This document shows, piece by piece, positions 26,482 through 35,927 of a DNA stretch of 64,000 nt (the first letter of the stretch is position 1; each line of letters begins with the position of its first letter). The notes below the pieces were generated by a model. That model did not search any database. It was not told where the DNA came from and saw nothing but the letters and a program-made list of their open reading frames with translations. Both the position numbers and the translations under genes were made by a program. The stretch covers positions 186,001 through 250,000 of the forward strand of contig JBDSQB010000003.1 in NCBI GenBank assembly GCA_039930045.1, given 5' to 3'. This stretch comes from Chthoniobacterales bacterium (lineage in GTDB: Bacteria > Verrucomicrobiota > Verrucomicrobiia > Chthoniobacterales > DASVRZ01).

Positions 26482-27522
26482 ATGCGCATAGGACTCGTCC
26501 GTCGCGGCTATTCACCGGCGGGCGGAGCGGAAAGTTACCTGCGCGGCTTCGCCCAGGCGGCGCTCGCGGCGGGACACGAGACGGTCTTTTTTTGCTCGCC
26601 CGAGTGGCAGGATTGGGCGTTTGGAGAAATGATTCGAGTCGCGGGGAAATCGCCGCGCGCCTTCTCCGATCAACTCGCCGCGCTGCGTCCGAAGGAAAAA
26701 TGCGACGTGCTTTTCAGCCTGGAACGCGTCTCGCAATGCGACTTTTACCGCGCCGGCGATGGCGTGCACGCGGCCTGGCTGAAGCGCCGGGCGGAGTTTG
26801 AGTCGCCTCTGCGCCGACTCACGTTTGCGTTCAATCCAAAGCATCGCGCACTTCTGCGACTGGAAAAAGAAAGCATCACCGGCGCTCGTTGTGTGATCGC
26901 AAACTCCGAAATGGTCCGCCGCGAAATCGCCGAAAACTACGGGAGTTCCATTCGAGTGGAAGTCGTCCGCAACGGCATCGATCCGCTGAAATGGGCCGTG
27001 CCGTCGGAGTGTCGGGAAGCGTTGCGGAAACGATTCGAGTTGCAGCCGAATGATCGCGTCGCCGTCTTCGTCGGCTCGGGCTGGGAACGCAAAGGCCTGC
27101 GTTTCGCCATCGCTGCGGCGCGTGAAGCGGGCTGCATTCTATTAGTGAGCGGAAAAGGACACGCGGAAAGTTTCCACGCGCCGCAAGTCCGTTTTCTCGG
27201 GCCTACCGATCAAGTTGCCGACGTGCTGCACGCAGCGGACGCGTTCATTTTGCCGACGATTTATGATCCGTTTTCCAATGCGACTTTGGAAGCATTGGCC
27301 GCCGGATTGCCAATCATCACGACCACCGCGAACGGCGTTTCCGAAATCCTCGATCCAGAGTCGGATGGAACTGCCGTCACGTCTCCCGGCGACGTTTCCG
27401 CCTTGGCCGCCGCCTTAAAACGCTGGCTGCCAGATCAAAACACAGCGATCCGCCAGTCGCATGGAAGTCGCTTCACCCTCGAACGCAACTTCGCCGAAAC
27501 GCTACGCATCATCGAATCATGA
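26482..27522 (+). CDS. Glycosyltransferase family 4 (second)
   Basis: About 346 residues starting MRIGLVRRGYSPAGGAESYLRGFAQ, the start of the GT4/PimA-like fold. C-terminal half: NDRVAVFVGSGWERKGLRFAIAAAREAGC and ADAFILPTIYDPFSNATLEALAAGLPIITTTANG with the EX7E motif. Together with the divergent GT4 and GT9 it makes a small LPS-glycosylation locus. The substrate is unknown. ATG at 26482 was chosen because it opens the conserved fold; a longer frame reaching back over the divergent gene is unlikely. Confidence 0.9.
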   Translation: MRIGLVRRGYSPAGGAESYLRGFAQAALAAGHETVFFCSPEWQDWAFGEMIRVAGKSPRAFSDQLAALRPKEKCDVLFSLERVSQCDFYRAGDGVHAAWLKRRAEFESPLRRLTFAFNPKHRALLRLEKESITGARCVIANSEMVRREIAENYGSSIRVEVVRNGIDPLKWAVPSECREALRKRFELQPNDRVAVFVGSGWERKGLRFAIAAAREAGCILLVSGKGHAESFHAPQVRFLGPTDQVADVLHAADAFILPTIYDPFSNATLEALAAGLPIITTTANGVSEILDPESDGTAVTSPGDVSALAAALKRWLPDQNTAIRQSHGSRFTLERNFAETLRIIES

Positions 27523-27572
27523 TACGTTAATTCGTTGTTTGAAATCGCGATGAAATCGTCCATATTTCCGCC

Positions 27573-30500
27573 ATGCATCCACTCGCCCACCTTCTCCAAG
27601 AACGTGTCGTCATCATCGATGGCGCGATGGGGACGACCATTCAGCAATACGGGCTGACCGAGGAGCAATTTCGCGGCGAGCGGTTTAAGAATTGGGTTGG
27701 CAAGGACCAACATGGGAAGGAAATTCGCTTCGTCAAAGGCAACAACGAGCTGCTCAACCTCACCCAGCCGCAGATCATTGAGGAGATTCACCGGCGTTAT
27801 TTCGAGGCCGGAGCGGACATCGCGGAGACGAATACCTTTAACGGGCAGTTCATTTCGCTGGCCGATTATGGAATGGAATCGCTGGCTTACGAACTGGCGT
27901 TTGCCGGTGCCCAATGCGCCCGCCGCGCCGCCGATGCTGTGATGGCCGCGCAACCCGGTCGCCTGTGTTTTGTGGCAGGCGCGCTCGGGCCGACGACGAA
28001 GACGAGTTCCATTTCGACGGACGTGAACGACGCCTCGGCGCGCGGCACGAATTGGGATGAACTCGTGGCCGCGTATGGCGAGCAGACTCGCGCGCTACTC
28101 GATGGCGGCGTGGACATCCTGCTGGTGGAAACGATTTTCGACACGTTGAACGCCAAGGCGGCGTTTTTTGCGATCCAGCAGATCTTGGATGAGCGAGGGC
28201 TAAGTCCGGTTCCGTTTGGAACCACGAAGCACGCGGAAAATGCGATCCCGCTGATGGCGTCGGTGACCTTCATCCAAAAAGGCGGCACGCGTGGGGTCAC
28301 GGGGCAGACGGTCGAGGCGTTTTGGAACTCGATTTCCCACGTGCCGCTGCTGAGCGTCGGGATGAATTGTGCGCTCGGACCCGAGGAGATGAGGCCGCTG
28401 ATTGAGGAATTGGCTGCCGTGGCGCCGATTTATGTGAGCGTTTATCCGAATGCCGGCCTGCCGAACCCATTGCTGCCGACGGGCTTTCCCGAGACGCCAG
28501 AATCCCTTGCGCCACAACTCGCCGAGTGGGGTCGCACCGGCCTCTATAATATAGTGGGCGGCTGCTGCGGGACGACTCCACCGCATATCGAAAAAATCGC
28601 GACTGCGGTGAAGGGCATCGCTCCGAGGCAAATCCCCGGGAGCGCACGCGTCTCGCGTGTTCTTGCCGGCGTCTCGCCGGGAAGCTCTGAAAATGTCTCC
28701 GGCGAGACGCCGGAGACTGCACGCGAGACGCGTGCGCTCCCGAGAGAAGAGTCCCCTCGCCCACTTCGTTTGTCCGGCATCGACGCATTGACCATTGATG
28801 GCTCGACCAATTTCGTGAACATCGGCGAGCGCGCCAACGTCACGGGTTCCCCGAAGTTTGCCAAACTCATCCTCAACGAGAAATACGAAGACGCCGTCGC
28901 GGTGGCGCGTCATCAAGTCGAAAACGGTGCGCAGATTATCGACGTCAACATGGACGAAGGGATGCTCGATGGCGCGGCGGCGATGACGAAGTTTCTCAAT
29001 TACATCATGACCGAGCCCGAGATCGCGCGCGTGCCGGTGATGGTCGATTCGTCGAAATGGAGCGTGATTGAGGCCGGGTTGAAGTGCATTCAGGGCAAGG
29101 GAATCGTTAACTCGATCTCGCTAAAAGAGGGCGAGGAAAAGTTCCTCCAATCAGCTCGTCTGATTCGCCGATACGGGGCGGCGACCGTCGTGATGGCCTT
29201 TGACGAACAGGGTCAGGCGGACTCGTTTGCGCGGAAGATCGAAATTTGTGAGCGAAGTTACAGGCTACTCGTGGACAAGGTCGGATTCCCGCCCGAAGAC
29301 ATCATTTTTGACCCAAACATTCTAACGGTCGCGACCGGGCTGGAGGAGCACAACAATTACGCGGTCGATTTCATTGAGACCTGTCGGTGGATCAAGGCGA
29401 ACCTTCCCCACGCGCGAATCAGCGGCGGCATTTCCAATATTTCGTTCTCGTTTCGCGGCAACAATCCGGTGCGCGAGGCGATGCATTCAGCGTTTCTCTA
29501 CCACGCGATTCGAGCCGGACTCGACATGGGAATCGTCAACGCCGGGATGCTGGAAGTTTACAGCGACATTCCCGCCGATTTGCTGGAACTCGTCGAGGAC
29601 GTGATCCTGAATCGCCGCCCCGATGCGACCGAGCGGCTGGTCAATTTTGCCGAAACGGTGAAGGCCAAGGGCAAGGTAGAGGCGGTGGTCAGCGAATGGC
29701 GCAACGGCCCCGTCGAGGACCGGCTGAGTCACGCGCTGGTGAAGGGAATCGTGGAATTTATCGACGCCGATGTGGAGGAGGCGCGCGGGAAATACGAGCG
29801 TCCGCTGCATATCATTGAAGGTCCGCTCATGGCCGGAATGAGCATCGTCGGCGACCTCTTCGGAGCCGGGAAAATGTTTCTCCCGCAAATAATGAAATCG
29901 GCCCGCGTGATGAAAAAAGCCGTGGCGTATTTGCTGCCGTTTATGGAAGCCGAGAAGCGTCCGGGCGATCGCGCCCAAGGAAAAGTGCTCATGGCCACGG
30001 TCAAGGGCGATGTCCACGACATTGGCAAAAACATCGTCGGAGTCGTGCTGGCTTGTAACAATTACGAGGTGATCGACATGGGCGTGATGGTGCCCTGCGA
30101 CCAGATTTTGGCAAAGGCGAAGGAGATCGGGGCGGACATTGTGGGCTTGAGCGGATTGATCACGCCGTCGCTGGACGAGATGATTCATGTCGCGCAAGAG
30201 ATGCAGCGCCAGGGGTTTACGCAGCCGCTTTTGATCGGTGGCGCGACGACGAGCAAGGCGCACACGGCGGTGAAAATCGCGGCTCATTATCCAGGAAACG
30301 TGATCCATGTTTTAGACGCTTCTCGCGCGGTCGGCGTGGTCAGCAGTCTGCTCAACGACCAGCAATCGGCGGCTTACAAAACCAACGTGCTGGCCGAATA
30401 TCAGACGCTGCGCAGCGAGCACGCGAACAAGAGCAAGGACCGCAAGTCGCTCACTTGGCCGCAGGCAAAACAGAATCGACTGGAACTCGACTGGAAAAAT

Positions 30501-31478
30501 TATGTGCCGCCGAAGCCAGCGTTTCTCGGGCTGCGCGTGCTGAGCACCGACCCGCAGTTTTTGCCGGAAGGAGGACGATGCGATTGTGGCGTGCCGCATC
30601 ATCACGATGGGCTGATCTCGCTGGAAGACCTCGTGCCGTTCATCGATTGGTCGCCATTTTTCCACACGTGGGAATTGCGCGGGCGTTACCCGGCGATCTT
30701 CGACGACCCGGTGGTGGGCGAGGAATGCAAGACGCTTTTCGCCGACGCGCAGAAGCTTCTAAAGCGGATTGTGAAGGAGAAACTTTTCACCGCGCGTGCC
30801 GTTTACGGCTTCTGGCCCGCGAACTCGACCGGCGAGGACATCGTGCTCCATACGGATGAAACTCGACTGGAAACTTTGGCGACCTTGCATTGTCTGCGTC
30901 AGCAAATGCAGAAGCCGGCAGGTCAGAAAAATCATTCTCTGGCCGATTACGTCGCGCCAAACGGAGTGGACTACATCGGAGGCTTTGGCGTTTCCATTCA
31001 TGGCGCGGATGAAGTTGCCGACATCTACAAGGCCGAGCTCGACGACTACAACGCGATCATAGTCAAGGCTCTGGCCGATCGTCTGGCGGAGGCGTTTGCC
31101 GAATATCTCCACGCGCAAGCGAGACGCGATTGGGGTTTTGGAAAGACGGAGAACCTGACCAGCGAGGATCTCATTCGCGAAAAATACCAAGGCATTCGTC
31201 CGGCTCCGGGCTATCCCGCCTGCCCCGATCACACGGAGAAGACGACTTTGTTTGAGTTATTGCAGGCACCTAAAAATGCGGGGGTTATTCTCACCGAAAG
31301 CATGGCGATGCACCCCGGCGCCGCAGTGAGCGGACTCTACTTTTCGCATCCGGAGGCCAAGTATTTCGCCGTGGGCAAAATCGAAGACGACCAAGTCGCG
31401 GATTACGCCGAGCGCAAAGGGCAAAAAAAAGATTGGGTGGAGCGCTGGCTCTCACCCAATCTTGCTTACGATCCTTGA
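27573..31478 (+). CDS. metH: Cobalamin-dependent methionine synthase
   Basis: A 1301-residue, four-module enzyme that methylates homocysteine from methyltetrahydrofolate. The homocysteine domain (about 1-345) has [10 protein letters not shown] and [11 protein letters not shown] with the zinc cysteines. The folate domain (about 395-665) has [15 protein letters not shown]. The B12 cap and binding domain have DVHDIG with the cobalt-ligand His815 and [10 protein letters not shown]. The reactivation domain (about 965-1301) has [15 protein letters not shown]. It is about 75 residues longer than E. coli MetH: a palindromic repeat adds roughly 35 residues at 355-390 and a Cys/His-rich insert ([13 protein letters not shown]) lies ahead of the last domain. 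No B12 riboswitch fits in the 50-bp gap upstream. Confidence 0.97.
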   Translation: MHPLAHLLQERVVIIDGAMGTTIQQYGLTEEQFRGERFKNWVGKDQHGKEIRFVKGNNELLNLTQPQIIEEIHRRYFEAGADIAETNTFNGQFISLADYGMESLAYELAFAGAQCARRAADAVMAAQPGRLCFVAGALGPTTKTSSISTDVNDASARGTNWDELVAAYGEQTRALLDGGVDILLVETIFDTLNAKAAFFAIQQILDERGLSPVPFGTTKHAENAIPLMASVTFIQKGGTRGVTGQTVEAFWNSISHVPLLSVGMNCALGPEEMRPLIEELAAVAPIYVSVYPNAGLPNPLLPTGFPETPESLAPQLAEWGRTGLYNIVGGCCGTTPPHIEKIATAVKGIAPRQIPGSARVSRVLAGVSPGSSENVSGETPETARETRALPREESPRPLRLSGIDALTIDGSTNFVNIGERANVTGSPKFAKLILNEKYEDAVAVARHQVENGAQIIDVNMDEGMLDGAAAMTKFLNYIMTEPEIARVPVMVDSSKWSVIEAGLKCIQGKGIVNSISLKEGEEKFLQSARLIRRYGAATVVMAFDEQGQADSFARKIEICERSYRLLVDKVGFPPEDIIFDPNILTVATGLEEHNNYAVDFIETCRWIKANLPHARISGGISNISFSFRGNNPVREAMHSAFLYHAIRAGLDMGIVNAGMLEVYSDIPADLLELVEDVILNRRPDATERLVNFAETVKAKGKVEAVVSEWRNGPVEDRLSHALVKGIVEFIDADVEEARGKYERPLHIIEGPLMAGMSIVGDLFGAGKMFLPQIMKSARVMKKAVAYLLPFMEAEKRPGDRAQGKVLMATVKGDVHDIGKNIVGVVLACNNYEVIDMGVMVPCDQILAKAKEIGADIVGLSGLITPSLDEMIHVAQEMQRQGFTQPLLIGGATTSKAHTAVKIAAHYPGNVIHVLDASRAVGVVSSLLNDQQSAAYKTNVLAEYQTLRSEHANKSKDRKSLTWPQAKQNRLELDWKNYVPPKPAFLGLRVLSTDPQFLPEGGRCDCGVPHHHDGLISLEDLVPFIDWSPFFHTWELRGRYPAIFDDPVVGEECKTLFADAQKLLKRIVKEKLFTARAVYGFWPANSTGEDIVLHTDETRLETLATLHCLRQQMQKPAGQKNHSLADYVAPNGVDYIGGFGVSIHGADEVADIYKAELDDYNAIIVKALADRLAEAFAEYLHAQARRDWGFGKTENLTSEDLIREKYQGIRPAPGYPACPDHTEKTTLFELLQAPKNAGVILTESMAMHPGAAVSGLYFSHPEAKYFAVGKIEDDQVADYAERKGQKKDWVERWLSPNLAYDP
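28637..28742. repeat. 106-bp nested palindromic element inside metH
   Basis: Outer arms 28637-28659 and 28720-28742 are perfect 23-bp inverted repeats; inner arms 28666-28680 and 28699-28713 are perfect over 15 bp. Each arm is itself a small palindrome with a 3-nt centre: CACGCG-tct-CGCGTG, CCGGCG-tct-CGCCGG, CCGGCG-aga-CGCCGG and CACGCG-aga-CGCGTG. It is in frame and lies in the linker between the homocysteine and folate domains. A dispersed repeat that inserted into a coding gene explains this best. Confidence 0.85.
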
Positions 31479-31483
31479 TTTAG

Positions 31484-32083
31484 TTAGGAAACGCCGAGCG
31501 CACTAACGAGATTGCGGTCGATCCGTCCAGTCTGTGCCAGATCGTTATCGCGCTGAAAACGCGTAATCGCACGTCGTGTCGCAGGGCCGATGTCTCCATC
31601 AATTTCACCGGAGTAGTAACCCAGCTTGGCCAGTTTTCGCTGCACAGAGATTTCCAGTGAAGAACTGGTGCTCTCAGAGATTTGGCGGCCACGATAGATT
31701 GGGCGGTCATCGTCACTGCGATAGGTGCCGATATATTCGGTGTCGTAGTAACCGGTGCCGACTCCGATGGCGACCGAAGTCCGGGGATAGCTGTAATAAT
31801 ATGGAGCGTAGCCGTAGTAGCCGCCGCGATAGTAACCCCCGCCGCCGTAGTAGCGCCGATCACCCCGATGGTAGTCGCGGCGCGATGACTGGGCGCGTTG
31901 ATAGTCGGCGATGCGCTCATTGCGGATGTTGCGATTGCGGTCGCTGTCATTGGAAACGTGGACGTCAAACCGGTCGGGCCGACGGTGGCTGCTGCCATGT
32001 TTGGAGTCTGCGTGTGCCGCTGACGAGAAAAGCGTCAAGAGCGCTCCCGCCAGCAAGAGTTTTGGAAGCAATGGTAGTTTCAT
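31484..32083 (-). CDS. Secreted Tyr/Arg-rich protein with peptidoglycan-binding domain
   Basis: About 199 residues from ATG 32083, with a signal peptide (LLPKLLLAGALLTLFSSAAHAD). The mature start is His/Arg/Asp-rich and residues 85-120 are very Tyr/Gly-rich (RRYYGGGGYYRGGYYGY). The end is a PG_binding_1 domain: VQRKLAKLGYYSGEIDGDIGPATRRAITRFQRDNDLAQTG. It should bind cell-wall peptidoglycan in the periplasm. It is convergent with metH, only 5 bp apart. The longer in-frame ATG upstream (32116) is less likely, as it would lengthen the signal peptide. Confidence 0.82.
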   Translation of the reverse strand: MKLPLLPKLLLAGALLTLFSSAAHADSKHGSSHRRPDRFDVHVSNDSDRNRNIRNERIADYQRAQSSRRDYHRGDRRYYGGGGYYRGGYYGYAPYYYSYPRTSVAIGVGTGYYDTEYIGTYRSDDDRPIYRGRQISESTSSSLEISVQRKLAKLGYYSGEIDGDIGPATRRAITRFQRDNDLAQTGRIDRNLVSALGVS

Positions 32084-32173
32084 ATAGGAAGTTAGACCTC
32101 CCGTGGCGGATTTCATTCAGAAAAACTGCGCGGCTCTTCCAACCGTTTCACTCCCATCCGACTTAGGGAAAAA

Positions 32174-32245
32174 TGCGCAGTGAGGGGATCGAACCCCCGA
32201 CCAACTCGGTGTAAACGAGCCGCTCTACCGCTGAGCTAACTGCGC
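32174..32245 (-). tRNA. tRNA-Val (anticodon UAC)
   Basis: A 72-nt cloverleaf on the minus strand. The acceptor GCGCAGT pairs with ACTGCGC, the D-arm is AGCTCAGCGGTAGAGC, the anticodon loop TTTACAC lies between GCTCG and CGAGT and gives UAC, and the T-arm is GGGGGTTCGATCCCC. The discriminator base is A and CCA is not encoded. It lies alone in a 339-bp gap; the remainder, 32246-32422, shows no further gene. Confidence 0.96.
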
Positions 32246-32422
32246 GTCCTGTCCGTTTCAAGAAGGTAGCTTTTGCAACTACTCCCACATCAAACGAAGG
32301 CGTCTATTATGCACCGGCCCAACGCTACGGCAAACAGAAAGCTGAACTACTGGATAATAGTTTGGTGCGATGTGGTATTTATTGTTGTCCCCAAGTCGAA
32401 CTGTAGTTATTAATTGGCTTCT

Positions 32423-32743
32423 ATGGCCAAATCTACATCATCATCCTTCTGGAATCATTCTGTCGAAAAAATCGAGGAAGTTCTCCATCTCCGCAAACAA
32501 ATCGATCTTCTCCAAGCCAAGCTCAGCAAGCTGGTCGATGGAACTGTGGAAGCAATCACTCCAACAAAAACCAAACGGAGAAAAACAGGCGGTCGGAAGG
32601 CGAAGGCTGCCATCGCACCTAAAAGCGAGCCGGTAAAAAAAGCAAAGACCCGCAAAAAAGGCGGCATGACTCCTGAAGCCAAAGCCAAAATCTCCGCAGC
32701 GATGAAAGCCCGCTGGGAGGCAAAAAGAAACGCGGCTGCATAA
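32423..32743 (+). CDS. Lys/Ala-rich histone-H1-like small protein
   Basis: 106 residues from ATG 32423 (MAKSTSSSFWNHSVEKIEEVL). An N-terminal helix (EEVLHLRKQIDLLQAKLSKLVD) suggests dimer formation. Residues 50-85 are a Lys/Arg/Ala/Pro-rich basic stretch (TKRRKTGGRKAKAA, KKAKTRKKGG). The tail MTPEAKAKISAAMKARWEAKR recalls a NUMOD-like DNA-binding motif. Likely a nucleoid-associated or DNA-binding protein; the resemblance to eukaryotic H1 tails is compositional. It follows a tRNA gene by 177 bp. Confidence 0.75.
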   Translation: MAKSTSSSFWNHSVEKIEEVLHLRKQIDLLQAKLSKLVDGTVEAITPTKTKRRKTGGRKAKAAIAPKSEPVKKAKTRKKGGMTPEAKAKISAAMKARWEAKRNAAA

Positions 32744-32767
32744 TCGGCCTGCGGTCGAGTTAGATAG

Positions 32768-32798
32768 CATTCAGGAGAAGCTTTATCGCACCTGAATG
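32768..32798. terminator. Weak hairpin between convergent genes
   Basis: CATTCAGG at 32768-32775 and CCTGAATG at 32791-32798, an 8-bp stem with a 15-base loop, lies between the ends of the H1-like gene and the hybrid kinase gene. It could stop transcription in both directions, but it lacks T-runs. Confidence 0.3.
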
Positions 32799-32814
32799 TG
32801 CGCGGTTGATGTAG

Positions 32815-35490
32815 TCAAACCATGAAGGTCGCCTTCAGTTTCTCCACCAGTTTTGCGTGAGTGAACGGCTTGTCCAGCATGGCTTTGACGCCGAGGCTAT
32901 GAAACTCCCGGATCGCGTCGTCGTCGAGGCGTCCGCTAGTGACGAGAACGTTTGCCTGCGGAAGTTTCTCGCGCAGCAAACGCACAAAGGCTAGCCCGTC
33001 CATCCCCGGCATGTGCAGGTCGGTGATCACTCCGCAAAGTTCCGTCCAGCACTCCGTAATGAGTAGCAGGGCGGCAGTGCCATCGCTCGCGCAGACCACT
33101 TTAAATTGGAGCGCGGTCAGCACCGCTCGCAGACATTCACGCACCCCGACATCATCGTCCACGACGAGGATCGTCTGGTTGTTGCCATGGAAGTCGCGGT
33201 AGTTGTTTTTCGTTGGAGTTTCGGACGTCTCATCGGCATCGCGTGAGACAGGCAGGTAAACGGCGAAGGTCGTTCCCGTGCCCACGATGGAATAAACCCG
33301 CACAAATCCGCCATGGCTCTGGACGATGCCGATGGTCGTTGAAAGGCCGAGACCGGTGCCTTTGTCCGGGCCTTTGGTGCTAAAAAATGGCTCAAAAATT
33401 CTGTCCAGCACGTCCGGTGGAATGCCGGTGCCGGTGTCTTGAATGCGCCACACGGTGTAGCTGCCGGGTTTGGCCTCGGGCACGGCTTGCGCGTAGAGCG
33501 TATCGACTTCCACGGTTTCAGCACGAATGGTAAGGGTGCCGCCATCGGGCATGGAGTCGCGGGCGTTAACGCAGAGATTGAGCAGAACCTGATGCAACTG
33601 AGTCGCGTCGCCAGTGACGGGTTGCAGTTTTTCGGCGAAGTCGGTCTTGAGGACGATGTTTTTTGGAAATGTGGTGCTGACGAATTTTGCGATTTCCTCC
33701 AGCAATTGCTCGGGCTGAATGAGCAGACGCTTGCCGTCGATGCCTTTCGCGAATGTGAGCAACTGCTTCACCATGTCGGCTCCGCGTTGTGCGCTAGCTT
33801 CGATCGTGTCGATCATGTCGGTCGAATCTGGGTAGCGAGTTTGCATTAATTCACAAACCATCAGGATCGGTGCCAGCGCGTTGTTTAAGTCGTGCGCAAC
33901 TCCGCCAGCGAGCGTGCCGATGCTTTCCATGCGTTGCGCGCGCAGCATCTGTCCCTCCGTTTCCTTGCGTTCTGTGATGTCGCGACAGAGCCCGCCGATT
34001 CGGAGAATGTCGCCGGCGGCATCGCGTATCGGCGTGCCGCTGCTATGCACCCAGCCGATGCTCCCATCGGGCCGGACGACACGAAATTCCGACTCGAATC
34101 GTGCGGCGTTTCCTTTCAGGCAGGCGGCAAACGCCTCCCGGGCGCGCGCCTGATCCTCGACGTGAATCGCTGACCACCACACGCTGGCATTCTCGTAAAT
34201 TTTCTCCGCTGCAACACCCCACAGACGCTCGATCGCCGGGCTGACGTAGAGGATGCGCTCCGGCTCGCGTTGCACAAACCAGAAGCCGTCGCTGCTCTGT
34301 TCGGCGAGCTGCCGGAAACGTTCCTCGCTCTCGGCCAAGGCCAGCGCAACCCGCTTTCGCTCAGAGATGTCGGTGTTGATGATGAGAATGGATTTGCCCT
34401 GGTCCTTTTCGTCACGCATCAGCGTGCGCCGGCTCTCCACAATGATTTCGCGTCCGTTCTTCGTTCTCTGCTGAAGCTCGCCTGTCCATTCTCCGGTCTC
34501 CAACATCCGTCGCTGGCTCGTCTCGTGACTTGGGGAGTTATCACTGGCAAAGAGTTCCCCGGCCCGCTTGCCCAGGGCCTCCTCGGCAGACCAGCCGTAG
34601 AGCCGCTCCGCACCCTTGTTCCAATAAACAATCTGCTGATTCATATCCATCACGAGGATTGCGTCGCGCGCGTGCTCGAGGAGCGCCGCCTGTTCACTGA
34701 TCTTCCTTTCCGCCTCTTTTCGTTCGGTAATGTCCTGAACCTGAATGATAAAATAAAGGGGATACGTTTGATCATCCGGCACCACGGCGGCAGCGAGAGC
34801 GATCCAGACGACGCGGCCACTTTTATGCAGGTAGCGTTTTTCTATGTGCAGACCAGAACTTCGAGCGGCTAATCCGTCGTTGAATGCCTTCCAACTCGCC
34901 TCCTGGTCGTCGGGGTGCGTGATATCAATGAAACTCCGCTCCAAAAGTTCCGCCTCATTGTAGCCGGTAATCTGGCAAAGCTTCTGGTTGACCTGGAGAA
35001 AACGCCCATTTTTACCGACTAGCGACATCCCCAAAGCGGACGAATCAAACGCGCTTCGGAACAACAACTCCCTCTCGTGCAATTCGCTCTCGGCCTGCCG
35101 TTTTTGCCGACGCAACTCCGCCTCTTTTAATTCCCGCTCCACTGCGGGCGTCAGGCGCGCGAGCTGGCCTTTGACCATGTAATCCTGCACGCCGTTTTTC
35201 ATCATCGACACGGCAATGTCCTCACCAATGGTTCCGGAGACGACGATGAACGGCACGTCCAGCGCCGTTTCCCGGAGGACTTCCAACGCTTCCGGGCCGC
35301 TGAATTTCGGCATCGAAAAATCGCTGATCACCACGTCCCAGTTTTTTTTCGTCAGCGCCTGGGTCATCGCCTCTCTCGTCTCCACGCGCTGGATTTCCGG
35401 CTCGAAACCACCGGCCCGCAACGCACGGCGCACCAGGAGGGCGTCGTCCTCCACATCCTCCACCAGCAACACATTCAGGGGCCGACTCAT
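32815..35490 (-). CDS. Hybrid sensor histidine kinase with receiver at both ends
   Basis: An 891-residue soluble protein. Order: receiver (1-125, Asp57 in ISDFSMPKFSG), three PAS/PAC units (about 145-265, 275-390 and 395-515), histidine kinase with GTLAGGVAHDLNNALAPI (phosphoacceptor His), ATPase domain with DTGTGIPPDVLDRIFEPFFSTK, and a second receiver (ITDLHMPGMDG, Asp in the last 60 residues). No membrane helix. It could form a phosphorelay in which its N-terminal receiver takes a signal from the CHASE3 kinase upstream. Its start overlaps the stop of the single-domain receiver gene by 4 bp. Confidence 0.9.
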   Translation of the reverse strand: MSRPLNVLLVEDVEDDALLVRRALRAGGFEPEIQRVETREAMTQALTKKNWDVVISDFSMPKFSGPEALEVLRETALDVPFIVVSGTIGEDIAVSMMKNGVQDYMVKGQLARLTPAVERELKEAELRRQKRQAESELHERELLFRSAFDSSALGMSLVGKNGRFLQVNQKLCQITGYNEAELLERSFIDITHPDDQEASWKAFNDGLAARSSGLHIEKRYLHKSGRVVWIALAAAVVPDDQTYPLYFIIQVQDITERKEAERKISEQAALLEHARDAILVMDMNQQIVYWNKGAERLYGWSAEEALGKRAGELFASDNSPSHETSQRRMLETGEWTGELQQRTKNGREIIVESRRTLMRDEKDQGKSILIINTDISERKRVALALAESEERFRQLAEQSSDGFWFVQREPERILYVSPAIERLWGVAAEKIYENASVWWSAIHVEDQARAREAFAACLKGNAARFESEFRVVRPDGSIGWVHSSGTPIRDAAGDILRIGGLCRDITERKETEGQMLRAQRMESIGTLAGGVAHDLNNALAPILMVCELMQTRYPDSTDMIDTIEASAQRGADMVKQLLTFAKGIDGKRLLIQPEQLLEEIAKFVSTTFPKNIVLKTDFAEKLQPVTGDATQLHQVLLNLCVNARDSMPDGGTLTIRAETVEVDTLYAQAVPEAKPGSYTVWRIQDTGTGIPPDVLDRIFEPFFSTKGPDKGTGLGLSTTIGIVQSHGGFVRVYSIVGTGTTFAVYLPVSRDADETSETPTKNNYRDFHGNNQTILVVDDDVGVRECLRAVLTALQFKVVCASDGTAALLLITECWTELCGVITDLHMPGMDGLAFVRLLREKLPQANVLVTSGRLDDDAIREFHSLGVKAMLDKPFTHAKLVEKLKATFMV

Positions 35491-35918
35491 TGGTGGCCCC
35501 GGTTCATGGGTGGAGGTTCGTTGAGCATCAACCAGTAGATTTTTAAGTTACGCATGGCCTCGGTGAATTGAATAAAATCGACCGGCTTGCGAATGTAGCT
35601 GTTGCAGCCAAAACGATAGCTGCCCAGCAAATCCTGCTCCTCCTTCGACGTCGTGAGCACGACCACCGGCAGGATTTGCGTGCGCTCGACGCTGCGCAGC
35701 TTTTGGAGGACTTCGAGTCCACTCACCTTGGGTAGTTTCAGATCGAGAAGGACCAAGGCCGGCAGCGGAATATTCTCGTCGAGAAGATATTCCAATGCCT
35801 CCTGGCCGTCGCGAACAACGATGATTTCATTCACGATGTTGTTGCGTTTGAGGGCGCGGACCGCCAGTTGTTCGTCGTCGGGGTTGTCCTCGACCAGCAG
35901 GATGTCTTTCTCATTCAT
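35487..35918 (-). CDS. Single-domain response regulator, Rcp1-like
   Basis: A 143-residue receiver without an output domain. Phosphoacceptor Asp59 is in ALVLLDLKLPKVSG, with Asp11 and Asp14-15 in the acidic pocket (LLVEDNPDDEQLA) and the conserved Lys in YIRKPVDF. The family (Rcp1) is usually a partner of phytochrome-like or PAS kinases. Genes on both sides encode kinases of the same operon, so it likely shuttles phosphate from the CHASE3 kinase to the hybrid kinase. Overlaps the hybrid kinase start by 4 bp. Confidence 0.92.
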   Translation of the reverse strand: MNEKDILLVEDNPDDEQLAVRALKRNNIVNEIIVVRDGQEALEYLLDENIPLPALVLLDLKLPKVSGLEVLQKLRSVERTQILPVVVLTTSKEEQDLLGSYRFGCNSYIRKPVDFIQFTEAMRNLKIYWLMLNEPPPMNRGHQ

Positions 35919-35927
35919 AGGCGTTAT

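Noticed and set aside
27523-27572. Cobalamin or SAM riboswitch upstream of metH
   Set aside because: Only 50 bases separate metH from the preceding same-strand gene, too few for either aptamer.
28637-28742. Intein or frameshift in metH
   Set aside because: The extra segment is only about 35 residues, lacks intein splice residues and keeps the frame on both sides.
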